From CAVYXA01 sp963846775 (GTDB lineage: Bacteria; Verrucomicrobiota; Verrucomicrobiia; Chthoniobacterales; UBA10450), in the NCBI GenBank assembly GCA_963846775.1, contig CAWJXB010000006.1, positions 1,488,001 to 1,552,000 on the forward strand: a stretch of DNA of 64,000 nt, written 5' to 3'. The notes beneath the pieces were generated by a model. That model was given only the letters and a program-made list of their open reading frames with translations, searched no databases and was not told the origin of the DNA. Within the stretch, counting starts at the first letter, position 1. Each line of letters opens with the position of its first letter. A program made the position numbers and the translations under genes. Shown here piece by piece: positions 9,118 through 17,077 of the stretch.

Positions 9118-10123
9118 GTGCTCCGATTCCAAATGGAAATGGGGATCGAGGGAAATGGAGCAACATTGGGCCTGTTGCCTGAGCGAATCTCAAACGCGGT
9201 GACGGCCCTGGTCGAATCGTTGAAGATCAATTCGATCTCGGAAGAGGTCCGCCGAAAACGACCGGTCGTGATCAAACGCCGCAACGGTGCGAGCGAGCAG
9301 ATCACTGAGATGGCTAATCTCTATTTCAGTTGGACCAAGTTGCCGATTCGTTTCTGGAGCAAGATCGACGATTGGAGGCGCTGGGAAATCGAGTCGTTCA
9401 ACATGCTCAATGGTGACCGGTTCAGAGCGCGTCCGTCCGGTCAGCGCGCGGTGATTCAGGACAAATTGCCGGGCGAAAGCCTTTGGGACCACATGAACCG
9501 CGGCACGTTGACCCGAGAAATGTTGGCGGCGGCAGCGCAGGAACTTCATCGCGCCCATCAATTTTGGAGCGACGAGTTCCGCGGACGCTGGTCGCATGGC
9601 GACGCCACTACCACAAATGTGATTTACGATTCGAAAACGGGACGGGCCCGCCTGATCGATTTCGAAATTATCCACGAGAAATGGCTTCCGGCTCGGGCGC
9701 GTCACGCGGACGATCTGCTCGTTCTGTTGCTCGATATGGTTGGGATCGTTTTCGAGCCGGCAATGGCTGCCATTCGCGCTCGAGTTCTTGCGGGCGTATA
9801 ACGAGCCGAAAGTAATTCGGGAACTGAAGAAGCAGCTCGTATTGCCCGGCGGTTTGGCCTGGATTTGGTGGGGAGTGCGAACGAATTTCACCGCGCCGGC
9901 CAAAATCAAATGGCGGCTCGGGCGTTTGCGCGAAGCGATCGAGAAAATTGAAGCTTATCGGTTTGCGCCCGCCGTGCGTGCGCGCAAGAGCCGTTTGCCC
10001 TCGATCACCTGCCAGGTGATGAGGCCGGGAATTCCGATCGCCAGATCGCGGAACCGCGCGATCAGCGAAATCGCGAACGCCGTGTCGCCGGGAATGCCGA
10101 GCAAATTGCCGATCACAAGGTAA
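9118..10123 (+). pseudogene. Kinase-like phosphotransferase gene broken by a +1 frameshift
   Basis: The first frame (9118-9801) has kinase-fold phosphotransferase features: VVIKRR, WSHGDATTTNVIYD (catalytic loop) and ARLIDFEI (metal-binding Asp). It resembles Kdo/lipopolysaccharide-kinase-like proteins. After the motif the frame runs into a stop at 9799-9801. The natural continuation, SSRQWLPFALEFLRAYNEPK and LAWIWWGVRTNF, lies in the next frame and runs to about 9960, or 10123 if read to the stop, overlapping the convergent gene. Removing one T from the TTTT run at 9749-9752 joins the frames as IVSSRQWLPF. This is either a real mutation or a homopolymer error. The start (GTG 9118, ATG 9133 or ATG 9139) is unresolved. 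Confidence 0.65.
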
Positions 10124-10962
10124 CCGCCTTCCTGCACGCCTAACTGACCGGGAACTGCGAAGGCTGCGTTGCGCACCGTCATTGCCATGCTCTGAAGAAT
10201 GAGCGCGTGGAGAAAGCTCGGAGGCGCGTTCAGCGCCCAAAGCGCAATCCAGATTTCGCCCGAGCTGATAACGAGCGACACAATGGTCCAGACACAGCAC
10301 AAGAGAACCCCACTTCGTCGCGCGTAGAGTGTGCGCACCGTTTGATCGAGCGCTTCCCCGCTTTGGACAAGCGAACTCCATTCCGGCGATTTAACCAATC
10401 GCGTGACCATCACGCTCAGAAACCGGAACATCCCAAGCCGTTGCGCAACAAAAAAACCGACGATCGCGGTGACCCCGAGGACCGTTCCGATCAGAGTCGG
10501 CCCGACCAGGTCAGTCCCGCCCGTCGCGCGTACGAGCAAGGCCAAGCCTAACAAGGTAAAAATAATCTGCGTCACGACCCCTAGCGTCACATCGACAATC
10601 ACGCTCGCCGCCGCCAGCGCCACCGGCGTCCCCGTGATCGTGGCCAAACGTGCCCGGAGAAGATCGCCGCCAATCATGGCGGAGGGAACCAGGTTGCTAA
10701 CCGACTCGCCGATCCAGCGCATCCAAAAGAGACTTCGCCAGCTTGGGCGCCCCACCCTCGGAAACAAGACCCACCACGCGACGGCGTCGAGAAAAATGGG
10801 AAATAGATGAAACAACGCGACCAGTGCGATCCCCCAGCCTGCTGTCCGAAGCGCGGCCCCGATGGCCGGAACTCCCTGCCGCACCAGCAAAAGCGTGAAA
10901 AGGGCGGCACCGGCGAATCCGAGGATGTAAATCGTGATCCGGATTTTGCCGTGCGCTTTCAT
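9955..10962 (-). CDS. Flippase-like integral membrane protein (UPF0104/AglD, HpnL-like)
   Basis: A 335-residue polytopic membrane protein of the lysylphosphatidylglycerol synthase transmembrane-domain family (PF03706). The typical features are WWVLFPRVG, the IGESVSNLVPSAMIGGDLLRA block and VPGQLGVQEGGYLVIGNLLGI near the C-terminus. Relatives include HpnL, linked to hopanoid metabolism, and AglD-type glycolipid proteins. The ORF extends to 11043, but that part is made of the two tandem hairpins at 10968-11043. ATG 10962 (MKAHGKIRITIYIL) is therefore preferred. Its tail overlaps the frameshifted continuation of the kinase-like gene. A role in lipid or isoprenoid handling is inferred from the family only. 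Confidence 0.8.
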   Translation of the reverse strand: MKAHGKIRITIYILGFAGAALFTLLLVRQGVPAIGAALRTAGWGIALVALFHLFPIFLDAVAWWVLFPRVGRPSWRSLFWMRWIGESVSNLVPSAMIGGDLLRARLATITGTPVALAAASVIVDVTLGVVTQIIFTLLGLALLVRATGGTDLVGPTLIGTVLGVTAIVGFFVAQRLGMFRFLSVMVTRLVKSPEWSSLVQSGEALDQTVRTLYARRSGVLLCCVWTIVSLVISSGEIWIALWALNAPPSFLHALILQSMAMTVRNAAFAVPGQLGVQEGGYLVIGNLLGIPGDTAFAISLIARFRDLAIGIPGLITWQVIEGKRLLRARTAGANR

Positions 10963-10967
10963 AAGCG

Positions 10968-11043
10968 CCAAATTGTAGGGCAACCGCCTCGGTTGCCAAC
11001 CATGCTTAACGGCCAATTGTAGGGCAACCGCTTCGGTTGCCAA
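10968..11043. repeat. Tandem GTAG-headed hairpins (REP-like)
   Basis: Two copies of about 32 bp at 10968-10999 and 11012-11043. Each reads AATTGTAG followed by a perfect stem: GGCAACCG-CCT-CGGTTGCC at 10979-10997 and GGCAACCG-CTT-CGGTTGCC at 11023-11041. They differ at one loop base. The GTAG head before a short stem-loop is the classic layout of REP sequences. Confidence 0.85.
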
Positions 11044-11052
11044 ACGCGCTGG

Positions 11053-11115
11053 TTGTAGTCACCCCGCTCTGTCGGGGTTGTTGGTCCCAGCACACGGCGA
11101 CAGAGCGCCGTATCT
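11053..11115. repeat. Inverted pair of GTAG-headed hairpins
   Basis: GTAGTCACCCCGCTCTGTCG at the left and, on the other strand, GTAGATACGGCGCTCTGTCG at the right form an imperfect inverted pair. Each half also folds alone (ACCCCG-CTCTGT-CGGGGT and ACGGCG-CTCTGT-CGCCGT). It directly adjoins the tandem hairpins and touches the 3' end of the PAP2 gene. Confidence 0.75.
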
Positions 11116-11980
11116 ACAGCAGTGACTGCGCTGGAGCTTGCTGATTTGTAGGGAAGGGCCTATTGCCTGCGAGCGCAACGACATCACGCCGCAGTGATCT
11201 TGAAACCAAGGCGCAAACGAGCAGCCAGAAAATTCCCAGTACGATTCCACCGAGGACGTCGCTCAGATAATGTGCGCCGAGCGCGATCCGGCTAAACCCA
11301 ACCAGCAAGATCAGAAGCGTCGCCAAGCCAATCGTTAGGCCACGCCCATGCCGGTCTTTGAGCATCGGCACAAGGAGAAGCGCGAGCTGGCCGTAAAGCA
11401 GCGTCGCGCCAATGGAGTGGCCACTGGCGAAACTGTATCCCGACCAACTGCCGAATGGATCGACAAAGAACGGGCGCTGGCGATGGACCTCGAGCTTCAG
11501 CAGTTCGTTCAGCAACATTCCACCCGGAACAGCAACGACCAGCGTAGCCACCGCCGGCCAGGAGCGTTTCCAGAGCAGAAACAAAATCGACAGACCCAGA
11601 ACGAGACCGATCCATTCGCCTGAACCGAGCTCCGTGAAGGCCGAGAAGACCATTACCAGCGCATGGTTCAGATGCGAATGGAACCAACCGGCGAGTTCGT
11701 GATCAGCCGGACCAAAGGGATTGGCGAGCGCGAGCGACGCGCTGCCGAAGGTGGGAAGAAGCGTGTTAATCACAGGGAAGAGCGCCGGGAAAATACGTAA
11801 AACACGTCCATCGTCAAGCGCCCCGCGTGCCCTGCCGATCCTGGCACTTCCCAAATTCAACTCGCGATAGTAGGAAACGGAGGCCTCACTCTCCCTCAGG
11901 GAGAGGCGGACTCCGAAAGCTTTCGGAGCCGGTGAGGGAATTTGGACACCACCGTCGATCTTGGCGTGCTTGCGCGCCAT
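11114..11980 (-). CDS. PAP2-superfamily membrane phosphatase
   Basis: A membrane-bound PAP2/lipid-phosphate phosphatase. The three signature motifs are present: K....RQRP in KLEVHRQRPFF, SFASGHS with the catalytic His, and SRIALGAHYLSDVLGG with the second His and the Asp. Five or six hydrophobic segments surround them. Such enzymes dephosphorylate undecaprenyl pyrophosphate or phosphatidic and phosphatidylglycerol phosphates, but the substrate is not visible. The start is doubtful. ATG 11980 is listed, yet the first 45 or so residues run through a repeat-like stretch (PSPAPKAFGVRLSLRESEA) containing the palindrome CCGAAAGCTTTCGG. A TTG near 11860 could be the real start. It is divergent from trxB. 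Confidence 0.82.
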   Translation of the reverse strand: MARKHAKIDGGVQIPSPAPKAFGVRLSLRESEASVSYYRELNLGSARIGRARGALDDGRVLRIFPALFPVINTLLPTFGSASLALANPFGPADHELAGWFHSHLNHALVMVFSAFTELGSGEWIGLVLGLSILFLLWKRSWPAVATLVVAVPGGMLLNELLKLEVHRQRPFFVDPFGSWSGYSFASGHSIGATLLYGQLALLLVPMLKDRHGRGLTIGLATLLILLVGFSRIALGAHYLSDVLGGIVLGIFWLLVCALVSRSLRRDVVALAGNRPFPTNQQAPAQSLL

Positions 11981-11993
11981 GCTAGATTTAAGA

Positions 11994-12923
11994 ATGGAGA
12001 AAGTGATCATTGTCGGCAGCGGTTGCGCGGGGTTGACTGCTGCGATTTACGCCGGGCGCGCAAACCTAAGCCCGTTGGTTTTAGAAGGCCGGCATCCAGG
12101 CGGACAGCTCGCAACCACGACCCTGGTCGAAAATTTTCCTGGATTTCCCGAAGGAATCGATGGCCCGCAGTTGATCATGAACATGCACAAACAAGCCGAG
12201 AAGTTCGGGGCGCGCTTTTCCTATGCGGAAGTCACGGATTTCGACGCGAGCAACAAGCATCTGCGAGTGAAAGCGGATGAGGAATGGCTGGAGACACAGG
12301 CGCTGATCATTGCCAGCGGAGCCTCGGCGCGCTGGCTCGACCTGGCGGACGAGCAAAAGCTGATCGGTCATGGCCTAACCAGTTGCGCAACGTGCGATGG
12401 CGCGTTCTACAAGAATGTGCCGGTCTGCGTGATCGGCGGCGGCGATTCGGCCGCGGAAGAATCGATTTTCCTCACCCGGTTTGCCTCGAAAGTTTATCTG
12501 ATTCACCGGCGCGACAAGATGCGAGCGTCGAAGATCATGGCCGACCGGGCGTTGTCGAATCCTAAGATCGAACCGATCTGGAACACGGTCGTGACGAAAT
12601 ATATCCCTGATGAAAAAGGCGAGATGCGGGCGGTGCGCCTGCGCAACGTGATCACGGACGAGGAACGCGAGGTCGAGGTAGGATGCGTGTTTGTTGCCAT
12701 CGGGCACGATCCGAACACGAAGGCCTATCAAGGCAAACTCGAGACCGATCCGGACGGTTACTTGATCACGCGCAATCTGGCCGAGAGCAGACATCCCGGC
12801 GTGTTCATCGCGGGCGATGTGGCGGATCGCTTCTACAAACAAGCGGTCACGGCCGCAGGCTCGGGCTGCGCCGCCGCGATGGAAGCCGAGAAGTACCTCA
12901 GCAAGTTGGAGTCGCACGGTTGA
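11994..12923 (+). CDS. trxB: Thioredoxin reductase
   Basis: A 309-residue FAD/NADPH flavoprotein that reduces thioredoxin. It shows the FAD-binding GSGCAGLTAA near the N-terminus, the redox pair Cys131/Cys134 (SCATCDGAFY), the NADPH-binding GGGDSAAEE followed by HRRDKMRAS, and the C-terminal FAD motif GVFIAGDVADRFYKQ. The spacing matches low-molecular-weight bacterial TrxB. ATG 11994 (MEKVIIVGSG) is chosen over the longer frame from 11961, because it starts just before the first beta strand and lies downstream of the divergent PAP2 gene. Confidence 0.96.
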   Translation: MEKVIIVGSGCAGLTAAIYAGRANLSPLVLEGRHPGGQLATTTLVENFPGFPEGIDGPQLIMNMHKQAEKFGARFSYAEVTDFDASNKHLRVKADEEWLETQALIIASGASARWLDLADEQKLIGHGLTSCATCDGAFYKNVPVCVIGGGDSAAEESIFLTRFASKVYLIHRRDKMRASKIMADRALSNPKIEPIWNTVVTKYIPDEKGEMRAVRLRNVITDEEREVEVGCVFVAIGHDPNTKAYQGKLETDPDGYLITRNLAESRHPGVFIAGDVADRFYKQAVTAAGSGCAAAMEAEKYLSKLESHG

Positions 12924-12930
12924 GGAAACT

Positions 12931-13045
12931 CCAAATCCCAAATCCCAGGGAACTTCAATCATCAAATCCAAAGCTGTCGCAATGAAACTTGCCGATTGGA
13001 ACTTGGCGATTCCCTGCTCCCTGGAGTTGGGTGCCTGGGGTTTTG
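12931..13045. repeat. Heptad-period array with inverted arms between trxB and the glycosyltransferase
   Basis: Left arm: CCAAATC at 12931 and 12938, then CCAGGGA, ACTTCAA, TCATCAA and ATCCAAA, each 7 bp apart. Right arm: TTGGAAC 12996, TTGGCGA 13003, TTCCCTG 13010, CTCCCTG 13017, GAGTTGG 13024 and GTGCCTG 13031, again 7 bp apart. CCAA-rich and TTGG-rich arms are mutually complementary. The annotated glycosyltransferase frame opens inside this array, which argues against its upstream ATG. Confidence 0.8.
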
Positions 13046-13055
13046 GCTACACATT

Positions 13056-14234
13056 TTGAAGATCTGCGATCTCACTCAGTTTTATTCGCCCCTCAGCGGA
13101 GGGGTGAAACGGTACGTGCACGAGAAGATTGCTTACATCAACAATCACGCTCCCGGGGATGAACACGTGCTCGTCGTTCCCGGTGAGAAAACGGAGTCGA
13201 CCACCAACGGTCGATCGCGCATTTATTCGATTCATTCGCCGTTACTGTCGCGCACCTCCTGCTACCGGGCACTTCTCAATCTCCGTGCGGTCGAAGAAAT
13301 CCTGGAGCGGGAACGGCCCGACCTGATCGAATCGAGCGATCCGTACCAGATCGCCTGGAAAGCGATTGCTTCCGGGAACGCGCTTGGAATTCCCGTGATC
13401 GGGTTTTATCACTCGCATTTTCCCGAAGCGTATGTGCGAAGCGTGGCGAAATTTTTGGGACAAACCGCGACCGAAGCAGTGATGGATTTCGCGACGCGAT
13501 ACGTGCGGAACCTGTATAATCAATTCGAGGCCACGCTGGTTCCTTCGGAAAGATTGGCTGCGGTCCTGCGCGCATGGGGTGTGCCGAACGTCCGCGAGGT
13601 CAAACTCGGCGTGAACACCGATATCTTTCACCGCAAAACGAACGGCGAAGCCGGGCTCCGGATCTCGTTAGGCGTGGCCAGCGATCAACGAATGCTTCTT
13701 TATGTTGGCCGCCTGGCCAGGGAAAAAAACACCCAGCTTCTGTTTGAAACATTTGCCCTTCTGCATCGACGGTCTCCGGGCGATTTTCATCTCGTCGTCA
13801 TCGGCGACGGCCCGCAACGCGCTCATCTCGAGCGCTTGCAAGAGCAAACCGATGGCGCCGTTTCCTGGCAGCAATATTGCACCGAATCGGCCGAGCTGGC
13901 CCGTTTCTATCGCGCGGCGGATTTGTTTGTGCATCCCGGCGTCCAGGAAACGTTCGGTCTGGTCGCGCTGGAGAGTCAGGCCTGCGGCACACCGGTCGTC
14001 GGGATCCGGGGCAGTTACATGGACCGCATTATTTTTCACGAACAGGAATCGTGGGCGCCCCAGAACGCGCCGGACGCGCTAGCCGATGCGATTGAGCAAC
14101 TGAGCGGAAAGAAATTGTCGCTCCTGGGTGAAACGGCGGCGCGGACGGCGCAGAATCTCTATAGTTGGCCGCGTGTGTTCGACGAACTGTTTTGCATTTA
14201 TCGCGAGGTTTGCGCAAACTACCGGCCATCCTGA
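13056..14234 (+). CDS. GT4-family glycosyltransferase
   Basis: A GT-B fold retaining glycosyltransferase. The N-terminal domain carries FYSPLSGGVKRYVHEK (nucleotide-sugar/acceptor loop) and PDLIESSDPYQIAWKA. The C-terminal domain has LLYVGRLAREKNTQLL, VVIGDGPQRAHLE and HPGVQETFGLVALESQACGTPVVG, the E-x7-E donor-binding motif of GT4. The TTG at 13056 (LKICDLTQF) gives the usual start just before strand 1. An ATG at 12996 would add residues coded by the heptad array. It overlaps the following acetyltransferase start by one base (TGATG), which suggests coupling. The sugar and acceptor are unknown. Confidence 0.88.
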   Translation: MKICDLTQFYSPLSGGVKRYVHEKIAYINNHAPGDEHVLVVPGEKTESTTNGRSRIYSIHSPLLSRTSCYRALLNLRAVEEILERERPDLIESSDPYQIAWKAIASGNALGIPVIGFYHSHFPEAYVRSVAKFLGQTATEAVMDFATRYVRNLYNQFEATLVPSERLAAVLRAWGVPNVREVKLGVNTDIFHRKTNGEAGLRISLGVASDQRMLLYVGRLAREKNTQLLFETFALLHRRSPGDFHLVVIGDGPQRAHLERLQEQTDGAVSWQQYCTESAELARFYRAADLFVHPGVQETFGLVALESQACGTPVVGIRGSYMDRIIFHEQESWAPQNAPDALADAIEQLSGKKLSLLGETAARTAQNLYSWPRVFDELFCIYREVCANYRPS

Positions 14235-14923
14235 TGGAGAACAGCGAACCTTTCATCATCCGCAGTTACCGCCGTTCCGATCGCGAGGCCGTTCGCAAGC
14301 TTTGCTGCGACACCGGTTTTCTCGGCGAACCGATCGACCCTGTCTACGAGGATCGACAATTGTTCGCCGATTTTTTAACGACGTATTATACGGAGTGGGA
14401 ACCGGAGTCGTCCTTCGTGATCGAGAGCGAGGGTGAGATCTGCGGTTATTTACTCGGCTGCCGCAAGCCGCTCTGGAACCAGCTTTACTCGTTCTGGCAA
14501 AACGTCTCCCTCTTTCTGAAAGCGCTGAGCCGTTATTTCCGCTACCACGAACGGTCACGCCGTTTTATGCGGTGGACACTGGTGCATGGTTGGCGCGAGG
14601 TGCCGGCCGCGCCGCGGCGTGTGCCGCATTTTCATGTCAACCTCCTGCCCGACGCGCGCAAGATGTCCACGACGCGGGCGCTGATGAGCGCGTATCTGAG
14701 TTACTTGTATCGGTGCGGCGAGAAACGCGTTTATGGGCAGATCGTCACGTTCGAGAGCCGGCGCGGAGAAAAAATGTTCGAGCGATACGGTTTCAAGGTA
14801 TTAAACCGGGCTGAAATCACGAAATACAAGGCGTTCTATCCGGAATCGGTTTATCTCAGCACCGTAATCAAGACCTTGGAAACGGCAGAACCGTTGCGCG
14901 TGACCTCGCGGCCACGGCTCTAG
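14234..14923 (+). CDS. GNAT-family N-acetyltransferase
   Basis: A 229-residue protein of the GNAT fold. The opening FIIRSYRRSDREAVRKLC is the typical first strand and helix, SFVIESEGEICGYLLGCRKP is the central strand pair, and RRGEKMFERYGFKV near the C-terminus is the last helix and strand. A 60-residue basic, aromatic insertion in the middle is unusual for small GNATs. ATG 14234 overlaps the stop of the glycosyltransferase, so the two are probably translated together and may act in one surface-glycan or metabolite pathway. That link is inference. Confidence 0.82.
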   Translation: MENSEPFIIRSYRRSDREAVRKLCCDTGFLGEPIDPVYEDRQLFADFLTTYYTEWEPESSFVIESEGEICGYLLGCRKPLWNQLYSFWQNVSLFLKALSRYFRYHERSRRFMRWTLVHGWREVPAAPRRVPHFHVNLLPDARKMSTTRALMSAYLSYLYRCGEKRVYGQIVTFESRRGEKMFERYGFKVLNRAEITKYKAFYPESVYLSTVIKTLETAEPLRVTSRPRL

Positions 14924-14941
14924 ATCGGTTTAGATAATGGC

Positions 14942-15165
14942 GTAGCCGCAGAAAGCGCCGTAGGCGCGGAAGAATGTAGCCCCGGGCGCAAGCCCGGGGT
15001 TTCTTGATTCATTCGAACAAGCCCCGGAAGGGGCGGAAGGAGTGACGACGCGCTTCGGCGTATTCTGTCGCCCCTGCCGGGGCTGATTGGTTTGGAGACG
15101 CCTTTTTCCCCGGGCTCACGCCCGGGGCTAATATCTATCGCGCCTACGGCGCTTTAAGCGGCTAC
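14942..15165. repeat. Nested composite palindrome of GTAG-headed units
   Basis: Outer arms are GTAGCCGC..AAAGCGCCGTAGGCGCG on the plus strand (from 14942) and almost the same on the minus strand (ending at 15165). Inside lie GTAG-CCCCGGGC-GCAA-GCCCGGGG at 14976-14999, an AGCCCCGGAAGGGGCG / CGCCCCTGCCGGGGCT pair near 15019 and 15068, and CCCCGGGC-TCAC-GCCCGGGG at 15108-15127. The whole 224 bp is one nested inverted structure. It fills the gap between two convergent genes and codes for nothing visible. Confidence 0.85.
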
Positions 15166-15195
15166 AGATTTCCTTAAATCGCTCTAGGGGAAATC

Positions 15196-15609
15196 CTACA
15201 GGTCCTTTAGGGCTTCGCGCGCTTTCTGAACGTTGGATGGCCGCAACACGATGAGACCCTTGGACGCGCTCGCGCCGGTCGCCATGTAGGCGTATTCGAT
15301 ATTGATCTTCGCCTCCGCCAATAGCTCCGCCATTTTCGCCAACACACCCGGTTCATTGGCGGCGTCGATCATGAGCACTTCGTTCTCGAGCGCGAGCACA
15401 CCCGTTTCGCCCAGTAACATCAGCGCCTTGGTCGGATCACTCATCACCATACGCACGACCGAATGATCGACCGTATCCGAAATGGTGAGCGCGTGGATGT
15501 TGATTCCGGCTTCGGCCAGCGCCGCGCACACGCGCGCCAGCGTGCCAGGACGATTACTCAAGAAAACTGCGAGTTGCGTAGCCGTTTCGATGGAGAGTTT
15601 CGGGTTCAT
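15196..15609 (-). CDS. Tandem ACT-domain protein
   Basis: A 137-residue protein made of two ACT domains, small-molecule sensor folds that often bind amino acids. Domain 1 shows LAVFLSNRPGTLARVCAALA and INIHALTISDT. Domain 2 shows NEPGVLAKMAELLAEAKINI. Stand-alone tandem ACT proteins are thought to regulate amino-acid metabolism or transport. ATG 15609 (MNPKLSIETATQLAVF) is used, because the longer frame to 15855 runs over the divergent permease gene. The neighbour across the 112-bp divergent gap is an amino-acid permease, which fits a sensor and transporter pairing, though that is inference. Confidence 0.88.
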   Translation of the reverse strand: MNPKLSIETATQLAVFLSNRPGTLARVCAALAEAGINIHALTISDTVDHSVVRMVMSDPTKALMLLGETGVLALENEVLMIDAANEPGVLAKMAELLAEAKINIEYAYMATGASASKGLIVLRPSNVQKAREALKDL

Positions 15610-15721
15610 GCCAAGGCAAAATCGGGCCGGTAACGGCGTCTGACAACTGGAGAAACGTCGAATCGTGAAATCGTTGAACCGCACCACCGGCCACGCCAGC
15701 GTTGGCCAAACCAATTCAACA

Positions 15722-17077
15722 ATGCCATTGTCGATCCTAACTGTGGGCCCCAGAACCGAAGAGATTTCGCCAAGGACTGCCCCGCCGCGCACGATTGGGT
15801 TTGTTACTGCTTGCGGAATCGTCATCGCCAACATCATCGGAACCGGCGTGTTCACCAGCCTCGGGTTCCAATTGCAGCATATTCAGTCCGGTTTCGCGCT
15901 ATTAATGCTCTGGATTGTCGGCGGCATCGTCGCCCTCTGTGGCGCGCTTTGTTATGGTGAGCTGAGCGCGGCACTCCCACGTTCCGGCGGCGAATACCAT
16001 TTTCTCTCGCGCATCTATCATCCGGCGCTCGGATTCATGGCCGGGTTCATTTCCGCGACGGTCGGCTTCGCCGCGCCGATTGCGCTAGCGGCCATGGCAT
16101 TCGGGACATATTTCCACGGCGTCTTCAATGCGGGTTCGCCGATGTATTTATCCATCGCAACTGTCTGGATTGTAGCGGTCTTTCATCTTTCCAATCTTGG
16201 CCTCGGCAGTGCGTTTCAAAATCTTTGGACAATCGTCAAGATATTCTTAATTGTGGCGCTGTTCGTCGCGGGATTTTTAGTCGAACCAAAACAGCCAATC
16301 ACGTTTTTTCCACGCGCTGGTGATGCGATGTCGATCTTCACCGGGTCGTTCGCCGTCGCACTCGTTTACGTGATGTACTCCTATTCTGGCTGGAACGCCA
16401 CCAGCTATATCGCGGGCGAAATCAAACGGCCGGAGACGAACGTTCCGCGCTCGCTATTGTGGGGCACGCTGGCCGTTATCGTGATTTACACGGGGCTCAA
16501 TGCCGCTTTTCTTGTCGCCGCGCCGCGCGAAGAAATGAGCGGTCAACTCGAAGTCGCGCTTATCGCCGGTAAACACATTTTCGGCGAGAACGGTGGCCGG
16601 ATTGTCGGCGCGGTCATCTGCCTTGGCCTTGTCTCCGCCATCAGTTCCATGACTTGGATTGGCCCGCGTGTCACCATGTCGATGGGCGAAGATCATTGGC
16701 TTCTTCGTTTTCTCGGTCGCAAGAACATACATGGCGTTCCGAGAAACGCGATCGTCGTCCAGTTGCTAATCGTGAACCTGCTTCTGTTGACGCGCAGTTT
16801 TGAAGGCGTCCTGAAATACATCCAGTTCAGTCTCTTGTTCTGTTCGCTATGGACCGTTGTTGGAGTGATTGTGCTGCGCCGGACCCATCCGGAGCTCGCG
16901 CGGCCGTATCGCGTCTGGCTTTACCCACTGCCGCCACTCATCTTCGCCGCCATCACCATCTGGATGATGATCTATCTCTTGCAGTCGAATCCGGTTGAAT
17001 CATTGTCCGGCGTGGCCACGCTTCTCGCCGGCTTCGCTCTTTATTATTTTGCCGGCAAACGACGCTCCTTCTCATGA
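15722..17077 (+). CDS. APC-family amino acid permease
   Basis: An inner-membrane secondary transporter of the amino acid-polyamine-organocation family with about twelve helices. The first helix carries the unwound GIVIANIIGTGVF motif. Further typical parts are GALCYGELSAALPRSGGEY, SYSGWNATSYIAGEIKRP and RPYRVWLYPLPPL near the end. ATG 15722 leaves a 30-residue cytoplasmic tail; a GTG at 15665 would add 19 residues. The last base pairs overlap the next gene as ATGA. A tandem ACT protein is divergently encoded upstream. Substrate specificity cannot be told from sequence. Confidence 0.9.
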   Translation: MPLSILTVGPRTEEISPRTAPPRTIGFVTACGIVIANIIGTGVFTSLGFQLQHIQSGFALLMLWIVGGIVALCGALCYGELSAALPRSGGEYHFLSRIYHPALGFMAGFISATVGFAAPIALAAMAFGTYFHGVFNAGSPMYLSIATVWIVAVFHLSNLGLGSAFQNLWTIVKIFLIVALFVAGFLVEPKQPITFFPRAGDAMSIFTGSFAVALVYVMYSYSGWNATSYIAGEIKRPETNVPRSLLWGTLAVIVIYTGLNAAFLVAAPREEMSGQLEVALIAGKHIFGENGGRIVGAVICLGLVSAISSMTWIGPRVTMSMGEDHWLLRFLGRKNIHGVPRNAIVVQLLIVNLLLLTRSFEGVLKYIQFSLLFCSLWTVVGVIVLRRTHPELARPYRVWLYPLPPLIFAAITIWMMIYLLQSNPVESLSGVATLLAGFALYYFAGKRRSFS

